This document shows, piece after piece, positions 6,536 to 14,400 of a DNA stretch of 32,453 nucleotides. Within the stretch, counting starts at the first letter, position 1. The number at the start of each line of letters is the position of its first letter. The DNA is from Streptomyces sp. SBT349. GTDB taxonomy: Bacteria; Actinomycetota; Actinomycetes; Streptomycetales; Streptomycetaceae. The position numbers and the translations under genes are program-made. The notes beneath the pieces were generated by a model. It was not told the DNA's origin and did no database searches. It saw only the letters and a list, made by a program, of their open reading frames with translations. Location of the stretch: contig NZ_LAVK01000039.1 of the NCBI RefSeq assembly GCF_001083795.1, positions 1-32,453 on the forward strand. The letters run 5' to 3'.

Positions 6536-6637
6536 GTGCTAGAGGCATTCTTCATCACCCTGATGGCGCTGGTCGTCGTGGGCAGCGGCGCCTTCGCCGC
6601 CCTCGTCGTGATGAAGCTCTACCAGGGCCAGCGCTGA
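6536..6637 (+). CDS. 33-residue single-pass membrane protein
   Basis: A GTG start preceded by GGAGGAG (6523-6529) gives 33 residues, start MLEAFFITLMALVVVGSGAF and end VVMKLYQGQR. Residues about 3-26 form one transmembrane helix, followed by a short positively charged tail, so the C-terminus probably faces the cytoplasm. A longer frame reaching back to 6377 is open but has no ribosome site and unlikely composition. The stop is one base before the start of the nitrobindin-like gene (TGA-G-ATG), so the two are almost certainly translated from one mRNA. No function is known to me; it may anchor or help a partner at the membrane. Confidence 0.75.
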   Translation: MLEAFFITLMALVVVGSGAFAALVVMKLYQGQR

Positions 6638-6638
6638 G

Positions 6639-7214
6639 ATGATCGAGATCCCCTCCGACCTGCATCCCGAGCTGGTCCCGCTCGCGTTCCTGCTGGGCAC
6701 CTGGCAGGGTGCCGGGGTCGCCGCCCTGGACACGTTCGGCGGTCCCGGCGCCGAGTCGTGCAACTTCGGGCAGGAGGCGTCGTTCACCCACGACGGCCGC
6801 GACTTCCTGGCGTACGCCTCGCACACCTGGCGCCTGGACGCCGAGGGCAACCGCCTCGACCCGCTGGAGTCCGAGCACGGCTACTGGCGCGTCAGGGAGC
6901 GGAAGATCGAGGTCGTCATGGTCCGCGACCAGGGCGTCGCCGAGGTCTGGTACGGCGAACTGGCCGAGGGCAAGCCGCAGATCGACCTGGTCACCGACGC
7001 CGTGGCGCGCACCGAGGTCGCGCCGCCCTACACCGGCGGCAAGCGGCTCTACGGCTATGTGAACGGCGACCTGCTGTGGGTCGGCGAGAAGGCCACCCCC
7101 GAGGTGCCGCTCGCGCCCTACATGTCGGCGCACCTGAAGAAGTCCGTCAACCCGCGGGAGTGGGTGGCCGACCTGAAGGACCTGCCGGACGACGGGATCG
7201 CGTTCTTCCGCTGA
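6639..7214 (+). CDS. Nitrobindin-like heme-binding beta-barrel protein (FABP/DUF1794 family)
   Basis: A 191-residue protein with the family's opening HPELVPLAFLLGTWQGAGV, where the GTWxGxG motif (20-26) starts the ten-stranded beta barrel. Other family phrases are SHTWRL, ESEHGYWRV and NGDLLWVGE. Nitrobindins bind ferric heme through a C-terminal His and react with NO or isomerise peroxynitrite; His165 in MSAHLKKS is the likely heme ligand by position. The domain is cytoplasmic with no signal peptide. The start one base after the small membrane protein's stop suggests tight coupling. A NO- or oxidant-related role is inferred from the family. Confidence 0.9.
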   Translation: MIEIPSDLHPELVPLAFLLGTWQGAGVAALDTFGGPGAESCNFGQEASFTHDGRDFLAYASHTWRLDAEGNRLDPLESEHGYWRVRERKIEVVMVRDQGVAEVWYGELAEGKPQIDLVTDAVARTEVAPPYTGGKRLYGYVNGDLLWVGEKATPEVPLAPYMSAHLKKSVNPREWVADLKDLPDDGIAFFR

Positions 7215-7242
7215 CTCCCAGGTGATTTTGAGGTTGGCGGTG

Positions 7243-7248
7243 TAGACA
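7243..7248 (+). promoter_or_regulatory. Candidate -10 box (TAGACA) for the response regulator
   Basis: TAGACA ends six bases before the GTG start at 7255 and no Shine-Dalgarno is present, which would give a leaderless mRNA. The last base departs from TANNNT. Confidence 0.35.
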
Positions 7249-7254
7249 GCGGGC

Positions 7255-7974
7255 GTGCCCGCAACCGACGCGTCCGCCCCCGCCGCCACGCTCCTCGTCG
7301 TGGACGACGAGCCCAACATCCGCGACCTGCTCGCCCAGATGTTCCGCCTGACCGGCTTCGCCGTGCGCTGCGCCGGCAGCGGCGTCGAGGCGCTCAACGC
7401 GGTGCGCGCGCGGGCGCCCGACCTCATCGTCCTCGATGTGATGCTGCCCGACCTCGACGGCTTCGAGGTCGCCCGCACGCTGCGCAGGGACGGCTGCCGC
7501 GTGCCGGTGCTGTTCCTCACGGCCCGCGACGACGTCACCGACCGCATCCGCGGGCTGAGCGTGGGCGGCGACGACTACGTCACCAAGCCGTTCAGCCTGG
7601 AGGAGGTGGTCCTGCGCGTGCGCGCGATCCTGCGCCGGGGCGCGCCCGCCGCGGAGCCGGGAGCGGCGCGCGAGCCGGTGCTGCGCTACGCGGACCTCGA
7701 ACTGGACGAGGGCGCCCACCTGGTGCGCAGGGCGGGGGTGCGCATCGACCTCTCCCCCACCGAGTTCAGGCTGCTGGGCTGCCTGCTGCGCAACGCCGGG
7801 CGGGTGCTGAGCAAGGCGCAGATCCTCGACCGCGTCTGGTCCTACGACTTCGGCGGCGACGCCAGGATCGTGGAGAGCTATGTCTCCTACCTGCGCAAGA
7901 AGGTGGACGGAGGCCGGGCGCCGCTGATCCACACCGTGCGGGGCGTGGGCTACGTGCTGCGGGCGGGGTCATGA
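7255..7974 (+). CDS. Response regulator, OmpR/PhoB family
   Basis: A 239-residue regulator. The receiver domain (about 12-128) has the acidic pair Asp17-Asp18, phospho-acceptor Asp61 in LIVLDVMLPDLDG, Thr89 and Lys111 (YVTKPFS), all as in an active receiver. The C-terminal winged helix (about 142-238) includes LSPTEFRLLGCLLRNAGRVL and YVSYLRKKVD. It works with the kinase encoded next, whose ATG overlaps its stop by four bases. The set resembles PrrAB/MprAB-like systems; signal and targets cannot be told. The GTG start has no ribosome site and a near-consensus -10 just upstream, so translation is probably leaderless. Confidence 0.95.
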   Translation: MPATDASAPAATLLVVDDEPNIRDLLAQMFRLTGFAVRCAGSGVEALNAVRARAPDLIVLDVMLPDLDGFEVARTLRRDGCRVPVLFLTARDDVTDRIRGLSVGGDDYVTKPFSLEEVVLRVRAILRRGAPAAEPGAAREPVLRYADLELDEGAHLVRRAGVRIDLSPTEFRLLGCLLRNAGRVLSKAQILDRVWSYDFGGDARIVESYVSYLRKKVDGGRAPLIHTVRGVGYVLRAGS

Positions 7975-9404
7975 CGCTGCGCGCGCGCCTCGTCCTCATC
8001 ACCGCCGGGCTGAGCGCGCTGGCGCTGGTGGCGGCCAACGCCGCGGGCCTGGTGCTGCTGCGCACCTATCTGACGGACCGGGTCGACCAGCAGCTCACCA
8101 CGGCCTCCTCGGACGAGACGGGAAACGCCGAGGACGCCGAGGACACGGGGGACGCCGAGGACGAACCGGGGCCGGGGACGGACGCGTTCACCTCGGAGCG
8201 GATCGCGCTGCTGCTCGCCCCGGCGACCGCGGGCGGGCGGGGCGGGGACGAGGGGTTGCCGGCGAGCCGGTTCGACGCGTCGGGGCGGATCTTCGTCCTC
8301 GGCCCCGAGGGCACGCTGCTGGCCGCGGTCCCCGGCGCGGACGACCCCGGCGGGCCCCGCCTCCCGGGCGCGGACGCGTTGCGCGCGCGGGTGGGCGAGC
8401 CGTTCACCGTGGACGGCGGCTGGCGGCTGCACGCCCGCTCCACCCCGGACGGCGGCCTCGTCGTCAACGCCGTCTCGCTCGCGGAGGTCGAGGCGACGGT
8501 GGACCGGCTCCTGCTGATCGACGCGGCCGTGCTGGGCGTGGTCCTGCTGCTGCTCGGGGCCGGCGCCGCCTGGCTGATCCGCCTGGGGCTGCGCCCGCTG
8601 ACCCGGATGGAGACGACGGCCGGCCACATCAGGGGCGGCGACTTCGCGCGGCGGGTGCGGGGGGCGGATCCGCGCACCGAGCCGGGGCGCCTGGGCGCGG
8701 CGATGAACGCGATGCTCGACCGCGTGGAGTCCGAGATCACCGCGCGCCGCGACTCGGAGCGCAGCCTGCGGCACTTCCTGTCCGACGCCTCGCACGAGCT
8801 GCGCACGCCGCTGACCTCCATCCGCGGCTTCGCCGAGCTGGCCCGCAGGGGCGGCGACCGCGACGAGGCGCTGGCGCGGATCGAGGCGGAGGCGACGCGG
8901 ATGGGGGTGCTGGTGGAGGATCTGCTGCTGCTGGCCCGCCTGGACGAGCGGCCCCGGCCGGAGCGCCGCCCGGTGGACCTGCTCGAACTGGCCGGTGACC
9001 TGGTGCAGGCGGCCCGCGCCCGGGACCCGCGCCGCGAGGTCGCGCTGGACCGGCCCGTGCCGGTGACGGTGTGCGGGGACGCGTTGCGGCTGCGGCAGGT
9101 CATCAGCAACCTGCTGGCCAACGCGCTCACCCACACGCCGCCGGGGGCGCGGGTGGTGGTGCGGGTCGGGGAGACGGGGGAGACGGCGTTCGTGGACGTG
9201 GCCGACACCGGGCCCGGCGTCGCGCCCGAGCACGTTCCCCGGATCTTCGACCGCCTCTACCGCACCGCCCCGGGCGGCACCGGCCTCGGCCTGCCGATCG
9301 CGACCGCCCTGGCCAGGGCCCACGGCGGAACGGTGGTCCTGCACGCCAACACCCCGGGCGCGGGCGCCACGTTCCGCCTGGAACTCCCCCGCGCCCGGCC
9401 CTGA
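7971..9404 (+). CDS. Sensor histidine kinase, HisKA type
   Basis: A 477-residue kinase. Membrane helix 1 spans about 8-30 and helix 2 about 181-204; between them lies an extracytoplasmic sensor domain of about 150 residues with an acidic low-complexity stretch (about 45-70, rich in Glu-Asp-Ala). A HAMP domain follows (about 204-257), then HisKA with His275 in SDASHELRTPLTSIRGFAEL, and HATPase with the N box (QVISNLLANALTHTPPGARV) and G boxes (DTGPGV, GGTGLGLPIA). All catalytic elements are present. The start overlaps the response regulator stop (ATGA). It converges with the SDR gene. Confidence 0.95.
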   Translation: MTLRARLVLITAGLSALALVAANAAGLVLLRTYLTDRVDQQLTTASSDETGNAEDAEDTGDAEDEPGPGTDAFTSERIALLLAPATAGGRGGDEGLPASRFDASGRIFVLGPEGTLLAAVPGADDPGGPRLPGADALRARVGEPFTVDGGWRLHARSTPDGGLVVNAVSLAEVEATVDRLLLIDAAVLGVVLLLLGAGAAWLIRLGLRPLTRMETTAGHIRGGDFARRVRGADPRTEPGRLGAAMNAMLDRVESEITARRDSERSLRHFLSDASHELRTPLTSIRGFAELARRGGDRDEALARIEAEATRMGVLVEDLLLLARLDERPRPERRPVDLLELAGDLVQAARARDPRREVALDRPVPVTVCGDALRLRQVISNLLANALTHTPPGARVVVRVGETGETAFVDVADTGPGVAPEHVPRIFDRLYRTAPGGTGLGLPIATALARAHGGTVVLHANTPGAGATFRLELPRARP

Positions 9405-9428
9405 GCGCCCCCGGCGCGCCCCTCAGGG
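9399..9428. terminator. Hairpin between convergent kinase and SDR genes
   Basis: CCCTGAG (9399-9405) pairs with CTCAGGG (9422-9428) around a 16-base C-rich loop. Each arm contains the stop codon of one of the two convergent genes. It could terminate both transcripts, but no T-run is present. Confidence 0.4.
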
Positions 9429-10178
9429 GGTGCGCAGGGCGCCGCCGTCCACGGGGATCAGCGAGCCGGTGACGTATCCGGCGGTGGGCGAGAGGAGGAA
9501 GGCCGCCACGCGGCCGAACTCCTCGGGGGCGCCGTAGCGGCGGAGGGGGATGGTCGACAGGAGCCGGGCGCGGGTCCCCTCGTCGGCGGTGGCGTCGAGC
9601 TCCTTCGTGCGGTCGGTCATCACCCGGCCCGGCATCAGTCCGAAGACGCGGATGCCCCGCGGGCCGACCTCGTCGGCCAGGTCCTTGGCGGCCATCGCGA
9701 GCCCCGGGCGCAGGCCGTTGGAGATGCCGAGGCCCGGGATCGGGGAGCGGGCCGAGGTGGAGAGCACCAGGCCGACCGCGCCGCCCTCGTCCAGGCTGCC
9801 GAGGACGGTGCGCGCGACCCGCACCGCGCCGAGGAAGACCGACTCGAACGCGGCCCGCCACTGCTCGTCCGAGGCCGACGCCACCGAGCCGACCGGGGGC
9901 CCGCCCACCGACACCAGCGCGCCGTCCAGGCGGCCGAAGCCGGACAGCGCCGTCTCGACCAGCAGCCCCGCCGCGCCGGGGTCCGCGAGGTCGGCCTCGA
10001 CGCCGATCGCCCTGCCCGAGCCGCCGAGCCGCGCCACGGCCGCCGTCACATGGCCCTCGTCGCGCGAGGACACCACGACGCGCGCGCCCTCCTCCACCAG
10101 CGCCGCGGCCGTCGCGTAGCCCAGGCCCTTACTGCCGCCGGTCACCACGTAGACCCGATCGGCGAGTCCGAGATCCAT
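9423..10178 (-). CDS. Short-chain dehydrogenase/reductase family protein without the catalytic Tyr
   Basis: A 251-residue SDR with the nucleotide-binding TGGSKGLG (13-20), the acidic EADLADP near 61-67, and a C-terminus typical of the fold (VTGSLIPVDGGALRTP). Ser140/Ser142 and Lys165 are in place, but no Tyr occurs between about residues 120 and 175; the region reads GISNGLRPGLAMAAK where YxxxK is expected. Subgroups with SNxLR in this position exist among proteins annotated as 3-oxoacyl-ACP reductases, so this is a divergent subfamily rather than a broken gene. The ATG at 10178 is preceded by GAAGGGGACGG; the longer upstream frame is rejected because it runs through the divergent lipoprotein gene. 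Substrate unknown. Confidence 0.9.
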   Translation of the reverse strand: MDLGLADRVYVVTGGSKGLGYATAAALVEEGARVVVSSRDEGHVTAAVARLGGSGRAIGVEADLADPGAAGLLVETALSGFGRLDGALVSVGGPPVGSVASASDEQWRAAFESVFLGAVRVARTVLGSLDEGGAVGLVLSTSARSPIPGLGISNGLRPGLAMAAKDLADEVGPRGIRVFGLMPGRVMTDRTKELDATADEGTRARLLSTIPLRRYGAPEEFGRVAAFLLSPTAGYVTGSLIPVDGGALRTP

Positions 10179-10301
10179 CGCACCGTCCCCTTCGTCCGTC
10201 CGCACGTTCTCCGGCCCGCTTCCGGGGCCTCGCCCATACTCCCAGCGGGCGTCCAGGCTCCCTACAGCGGAGGCCATGGTGCGGCGCCCAGCATCGCCCC
10301 C

Positions 10302-10826
10302 ATGAGACGACGACTCACCCTGATCAGCGCCGCGCTCCTCCTGGCGACCGCCTGCGGCGGCTCGGGCGGCGACGGCGACGGCGACGTTCCCTCGGCCTCC
10401 GACGGCGGCGGCGACGACGGGGGCGCGGCGACCGAGCAGGCCGCCGACCCCGTCGAGCAGAGCCGCCTGTTCGCCGAGTGCCTGCGCGAGAACGGCATCG
10501 ACATCCCCGACCCCGACCCCGAGACCGGCGAGCTGGACTTCCAGGCGGCCATCGGCGAGGACGGCAGCCGCGACGCGCTGATGGAGGCGTTCGAGGCGTG
10601 CCGCGAGCTGGCGCCCGAGGGCGTCAACGAGCGCCCCGAGCCGACGGAGGACCAGCAGGAGGCGATGCGGGACCTGGCCGCGTGCCTGCGCGAGAACGGC
10701 CTGGAGGTGCCTGACCCGGACCCGGTGGAGGGCTTCGAGCCGGGCGCGATCGACCCGTCGGCGCCCGGGTTCGACGCCGCGATGGAGGCGTGCGAGGAGC
10801 ACCTGACCGGACTGGGACGGGGCTGA
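10302..10826 (+). CDS. Small lipoprotein with a duplicated ENGxxxPDPDP module
   Basis: A 174-residue protein with a lipoprotein signal (MRRRLTLISAALLLATACGG, Cys18 as the lipidated residue), an acidic Gly/Asp/Ser linker (about 19-50), and two copies of one module: AECLRENGIDIPDPDPETG and AACLRENGLEVPDPDPVEG, each followed by a helix ending in a further Cys (EACRELAPEG, EACEEHLTG). Four Cys outside the signal suggest two disulfides. Similar lipoproteins regularly precede peptidoglycan-binding adaptor and MacB-type ABC genes in Streptomyces. It is three bases from the adaptor gene start and is probably the outer, cell-wall-side part of this exporter. No Shine-Dalgarno is clear at the ATG. Confidence 0.85.
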   Translation: MRRRLTLISAALLLATACGGSGGDGDGDVPSASDGGGDDGGAATEQAADPVEQSRLFAECLRENGIDIPDPDPETGELDFQAAIGEDGSRDALMEAFEACRELAPEGVNERPEPTEDQQEAMRDLAACLRENGLEVPDPDPVEGFEPGAIDPSAPGFDAAMEACEEHLTGLGRG

Positions 10827-10828
10827 GC

Positions 10829-11926
10829 ATGGGATCCGCACCGGCATCGAGGACGCGGCGGGTGCTGCGTTCGGTCCTGATCGCCCTGGGCGCCGCCGCC
10901 GCGGTGGGCGTGGCCGCGGTCGCGGCCGGAGGCTTCGGCGGGGGCGACGGCGCCGAGGACGGCGGCGCGCCGCCCGCCGCCGCCCCGGCCACCGCCGAGG
11001 TGACGACGGCGACCCTGACCCGTTCCGAGGAGGTCCCCGGCGCCCTCGCCTACGGTGACCCGCTCACCGTGACCCCGCCCGCGGGGGCCCCGGGGGTGCT
11101 CACCTGGCTGCCCGAGCCCGGCGACACGGTGGCCCGCGGCGAGCCGCTCTACGCGGTCAACGCCCAGCCCGTGCCGTTGCTCACCGGCGGCCAGCCGCTC
11201 TACCGCACGCTGGAGCCGGGCGCCGAGGGCGAGGACGTGGAGCTGCTGGAACGGAACCTCGCCGAGCTGGGCTACACCGGCTTCACCGCCGACGACAGCT
11301 ACACCGGCGCCACGGCCGAGGCCGTGGCCGCGTGGCAGGACGACCTGGGCCGGACGGAGACCGGGACCGTGGACCCCGGCGACGCCGTGGTGGCCGAGGG
11401 CGCCGCCCGGGTGGCGCAGGTGCACGCCGCGCCCGGCGCCCCGGCGGGCGGCGGGCCGCTGCTCGACATCACCGGCACCCGGCGGGAGATCGACGTGGCG
11501 CTCGACGCCGGACTGGAGGGCCTGGTGAGCGAGGGGGCGCCGGCCGACGTCGAACTCCCGGACGGCACGGCCGTGGTGGCCGAGGTCGCCGAGATCGGCG
11601 CGGCCACCGCCGAGCAGGCGGAGGGCGGTGAGGCGGTCGTGACCGTTCCGCTGGTGCTGACGGTCGAGGACCAGGAGGCGCTGGGCAGCTACCAGGCCGC
11701 GCCGGTCACCGTGCTGCTGACGGCCGAGCGGCGCGAGGACGTGCTCGCCGTGCCGGTGCACGCGCTGGTGGCGCTGGGCGAGGGCGGCTACGGCCTGGAA
11801 GTGGTCGCGCGCGACGGCACGAGCGGCGGCTATGTCCGGGTGACCACGGGGCTGTTCGCGGACGGCCTGGTGGAGGTCTCGGGCGAGGGCGTGGAGGACG
11901 GCACCGTGGTGGGGGTGCCCGAGTGA
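10829..11926 (+). CDS. Peptidoglycan-binding membrane-fusion (adaptor) protein of an ABC exporter
   Basis: A 365-residue protein with an N-terminal membrane anchor (about 12-35, rich in Ala and Val) and a Gly/Asp/Ala linker. A lipoyl/barrel-sandwich part ([20 protein letters not shown]) is split by a peptidoglycan-binding type 1 domain at about 120-180 ([40 protein letters not shown]). A C-terminal beta barrel follows ([35 protein letters not shown]). This is the Gram-positive version of MacA, which links an ABC exporter to the cell wall. Its stop overlaps the GTG start of the ATPase gene by three bases. Substrate not evident; MacB-like systems move peptides, antibiotics or lipoproteins. Confidence 0.93.
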   Translation: MGSAPASRTRRVLRSVLIALGAAAAVGVAAVAAGGFGGGDGAEDGGAPPAAAPATAEVTTATLTRSEEVPGALAYGDPLTVTPPAGAPGVLTWLPEPGDTVARGEPLYAVNAQPVPLLTGGQPLYRTLEPGAEGEDVELLERNLAELGYTGFTADDSYTGATAEAVAAWQDDLGRTETGTVDPGDAVVAEGAARVAQVHAAPGAPAGGGPLLDITGTRREIDVALDAGLEGLVSEGAPADVELPDGTAVVAEVAEIGAATAEQAEGGEAVVTVPLVLTVEDQEALGSYQAAPVTVLLTAERREDVLAVPVHALVALGEGGYGLEVVARDGTSGGYVRVTTGLFADGLVEVSGEGVEDGTVVGVPE

Positions 11927-12666
11927 ACGCCCCGGCGCACGCCCCCGTGCGCGCCGAGGAGGAGCAGGCGCCTCCCCTGGTCGAGCTGCGCGGCGTGACC
12001 CGCCGCCACGGCGGGGTGACCGCGCTGCGCGGGGCCACCCTGACCATCGCCCGCGGCGAACTCCTGGCCGTGGTCGGCCCGTCGGGCTCGGGCAAGTCCA
12101 CGCTGCTCAACGTCATCGGCACGCTCGACCGGCCGACCGCGGGGGTGGTGCGGGTCGACGGGCACGACGTCGCCGCGCTCTCCGACCGGCGCCTCTCGGC
12201 GCTGCGGGCGTCGACGATCGGATTCGTGTTCCAGCAGTTCCACCTGGCGGCGGGCGTCCCGGTGCTGGACAGCGTGGCGGACGGCCTGCTGTACGGGGGA
12301 ACTCCGCGGCCCAGGCGCCGGGCCCTGGCCGAGGCGGCGCTGCGCCGCGTCGGGCTCGGCGACCGGCTGCGCCACCGCCCGCACGAGCTGTCGGGCGGCG
12401 AGAAGCAGCGCTGCGCGATCGCCCGCGCGGTGCTGTCCGACTCCCCCGACGGGCGCGGCCGGCTGCTGCTGGCCGACGAGCCCACGGGCGCGCTGGACTC
12501 GGCCTCGGGCGCGCGGGTGCTGAGCCTGCTGCACGAACTCAACGCGGCGGGCACCACGGTGGTGGTGATCACGCACGACCGCGAGCTGGCGGCGGCGTTC
12601 CCCCGCAGGATCCGCCTGAAGGACGGCGGGATCACCGCCGACGAGACGACGGGAGCCGCCGTATGA
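11923..12666 (+). CDS. ABC transporter ATP-binding protein (MacB/LolD type)
   Basis: A 247-residue ATPase with Walker [10 protein letters not shown] (52-60), Q-loop in FVFQQFHLA, signature [15 protein letters not shown], Walker [14 protein letters not shown] and H-loop VVVITHD. The ADEPTGALD pattern and the short length are typical of LolD/MacB-type ATPases that pair with a single FtsX-like permease. It energises the exporter in the cytoplasm. It starts with GTG, which overlaps the stop of the adaptor gene, and its stop overlaps the permease start by four bases (GTATGA), so the three are tightly coupled. Confidence 0.96.
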   Translation: MNAPAHAPVRAEEEQAPPLVELRGVTRRHGGVTALRGATLTIARGELLAVVGPSGSGKSTLLNVIGTLDRPTAGVVRVDGHDVAALSDRRLSALRASTIGFVFQQFHLAAGVPVLDSVADGLLYGGTPRPRRRALAEAALRRVGLGDRLRHRPHELSGGEKQRCAIARAVLSDSPDGRGRLLLADEPTGALDSASGARVLSLLHELNAAGTTVVVITHDRELAAAFPRRIRLKDGGITADETTGAAV

Positions 12667-13850
12667 GGCGCCGCCGCATGAGGCCGACGGACGTGCTGCG
12701 GACGGGGGCCGGAGGGCTGCGGGTGCGGCCGGTGCGGGGGGTGCTGTCGGCGCTCGGGGTGGCCATCGGGATCGCGGCCATGATCTCCGTGGTCGGCATC
12801 TCCGCGTCGAGCCGCGCCGACCTGGACCGGCAGCTCGACGCCCTCGGCACCAACCTGCTGACCGTCGCCCCCGGCCAGGCGCTGGGCGGCGGGGACGCGC
12901 GGCTGCCCGGCGAGGCGGCCCGGATGATCGGGCGGATCCCGCCCGTCACGTCCGTCGCCGCCGTGGGGCGCGTGGACGCCGGGGTCTACCGCAACGACCT
13001 CGTTCCCGAGCCCGAGACCGGCGGCCTCGGCGTCTACGCGGCGCGGCTCGGCCTGCCGCAGACCGTCGGCCTCACGGTCGCCGAGGGCGCCTGGCTCAAC
13101 GAGGCCACCGGCGCCTACCCGGCGGTGGTCCTCGGCTCGGACGCCGCGCGACGGCTCGGGGTCCACGAGCCGGGGCCCGGGACGCGCGTGTGGCTGGGCG
13201 GCGGCTGGTTCGCCGTGACCGGCATCCTCGCGCCGACGCCGCTCGCGCCCGAGCTGGACACCGCCGCGCTGGTCGGCTGGCCGGTCGCCGAACAGGAGCT
13301 GGGCTTCGACGGCCACGCCACCACGGTGTACACGCGCTCGGAGGAGTCCGCGGTCGGCGCGGTCCGGGAGGTGCTGGCCGCCACCGCCAACCCGGAGGCC
13401 CCCAACGAGGTGGACGTCTCGCGCCCCTCGGACGCGCTGGCCGCGCGGGAGGCCGCGGACGAGACCCTCGGTGGCCTGCTGCTCGGCCTCGGCGCGGTGG
13501 CCCTGCTCGTCGGCGGCGTCGGCGTGGCCAACACGATGGTGATCTCGGTGCTCGAACGCCGTTCGGAGATCGGGCTGCGCCGCTCGCTCGGCGCCACCAA
13601 GGGCCAGATCCGCGACCAGTTCCTCATCGAGTCGCTGCTGCTCTCCTGCCTGGGCGGCGGGGCGGGCGTGCTCGTGGGCATCGCCGTGACCGGCGGATAC
13701 GCGGCCCTTCGCGGCTGGCCCGCGCTCGTTCCCGCGTGGGCCACGGGCGGCGCCCTGGCGGCAGCCCTCGGCATCGGCGCGCTGGCCGGTCTCTACCCGG
13801 CGCTCCGCGCCGCGCGGCTCGCGCCCACGGCGGCACTTACGGCGGTTTGA
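12663..13850 (+). CDS. ABC transporter permease (MacB/FtsX family)
   Basis: A 395-residue permease with the MacB layout: an N-terminal helix (about 24-45, [20 protein letters not shown]), a large extracytoplasmic MacB-periplasmic core domain, and three C-terminal helices that form the FtsX domain. The conserved coupling segment [20 protein letters not shown] lies between the second and third helices. The protein ends [12 protein letters not shown], the usual PxxALR-like end of the family. It forms a homodimer with two ATPase subunits. It is the last gene of the four-gene exporter operon, followed by a perfect terminator hairpin. Confidence 0.95.
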   Translation: MRRRRMRPTDVLRTGAGGLRVRPVRGVLSALGVAIGIAAMISVVGISASSRADLDRQLDALGTNLLTVAPGQALGGGDARLPGEAARMIGRIPPVTSVAAVGRVDAGVYRNDLVPEPETGGLGVYAARLGLPQTVGLTVAEGAWLNEATGAYPAVVLGSDAARRLGVHEPGPGTRVWLGGGWFAVTGILAPTPLAPELDTAALVGWPVAEQELGFDGHATTVYTRSEESAVGAVREVLAATANPEAPNEVDVSRPSDALAAREAADETLGGLLLGLGAVALLVGGVGVANTMVISVLERRSEIGLRRSLGATKGQIRDQFLIESLLLSCLGGGAGVLVGIAVTGGYAALRGWPALVPAWATGGALAAALGIGALAGLYPALRAARLAPTAALTAV

Positions 13851-13883
13851 CAACCGAAGCCGCAGGATGGGGCTTGCCTCCTC

Positions 13884-13922
13884 GCACGGACCCCGTCGCG
13901 TCCCCTCGGACGGGGTCCGTGC
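13884..13922 (+). terminator. Terminator after the exporter operon
   Basis: A perfect 14-bp stem (13884-13897 with 13909-13922) around an 11-base loop lies 34 bases after the permease stop and is followed by a pyrimidine-rich stretch (CCTTCCCTCTCCTCTT). It should separate the exporter operon from nur. Confidence 0.8.
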
Positions 13923-13937
13923 CCTTCCCTCTCCTCT

Positions 13938-13943
13938 TACACT
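13938..13943 (+). promoter_or_regulatory. Candidate -10 box (TACACT) for nur
   Basis: TACACT lies seven bases before the GTG start of nur, with no Shine-Dalgarno between, which points to a leaderless mRNA. The -35 region falls on the 3' arm of the upstream terminator and is poor. Confidence 0.45.
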
Positions 13944-13950
13944 GGGCCAC

Positions 13951-14391
13951 GTGGTGAGCACCGACTGGCAGACCGATCTGCGCAACCGCGGGTACCGGCT
14001 GACCCCTCAACGGCAGCTGGTGCTCGAAGCTGTCGAGCGGCTCGAACACTCGACCCCGGAGGACATCCTCACCGAGGTCCGCCGCACGGCGGGCGGGGTC
14101 AACATCTCCACGGTCTACCGCACGCTGGAGCTCCTGGAGGAGCTCGGCCTGGTCTCCCACGCGCACCTCGGCCACGGCGCCCCGACGTACCACCTGGCCG
14201 AGCACCACGACCACCTGCATCTGATGTGCCGGGACTGCGAGACGGTGATCGAGGCGGACCTGGCGGTGGCGGGCCCGTTCGCCGAGCGGCTGCGCCAGGA
14301 GTTCGGGTTCGAGACCGACCTGCGGCACTTCGCCATCTTCGGCCGCTGCGGGAACTGCTCGGCCGGAGGAGAAGCGGACGGGACGCCGTAG
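13951..14391 (+). CDS. nur: Nur, nickel-responsive Fur family repressor
   Basis: A 146-residue Fur-family protein. The winged helix (about 5-80) includes RGYRLTPQRQLVLEAVERLE and NISTVYRTLELLEELGLVS. In Nur the metal ligands are His33, His86, His88 and His90 (M-site) and His70, His72 and His126 (Ni-site); all seven are at exactly these positions here, the strongest reason to call it Nur rather than Zur or Fur. Two CxxC pairs (Cys93/96 and Cys133/136) are also present. Nur with nickel represses nickel uptake genes and the iron superoxide dismutase, and so promotes use of nickel SOD. Two GTG codons are in tandem; the first fits the -10 box for leaderless translation. The YgfZ-like gene follows in nine bases. 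Confidence 0.94.
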   Translation: MVSTDWQTDLRNRGYRLTPQRQLVLEAVERLEHSTPEDILTEVRRTAGGVNISTVYRTLELLEELGLVSHAHLGHGAPTYHLAEHHDHLHLMCRDCETVIEADLAVAGPFAERLRQEFGFETDLRHFAIFGRCGNCSAGGEADGTP

Positions 14392-14394
14392 GCT
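14389..14394 (+). promoter_or_regulatory. Candidate -10 box (TAGGCT) formed from the nur stop codon
   Basis: TAGGCT includes the TAG stop of nur (14389-14391) and ends six bases before the ATG of the next gene, the spacing of a leaderless start. A separate promoter for the YgfZ-like gene would therefore overlap the end of nur. No good -35 box is visible. Confidence 0.4.
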
Positions 14395-14400
14395 GGCGGT

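Noticed and set aside
10179..10847. Extension of the SDR frame upstream to 10847 on the minus strand
   Set aside because: The extra part is antisense to a good lipoprotein gene and its composition is only GC-driven; the SDR fold begins at 10178.
13951..14391. Zur or Fur identity for the Fur-family gene
   Set aside because: All seven His positions of the Nur M-site and Ni-site are matched, and phrases such as HLGHGAPTYHL are those of Nur.
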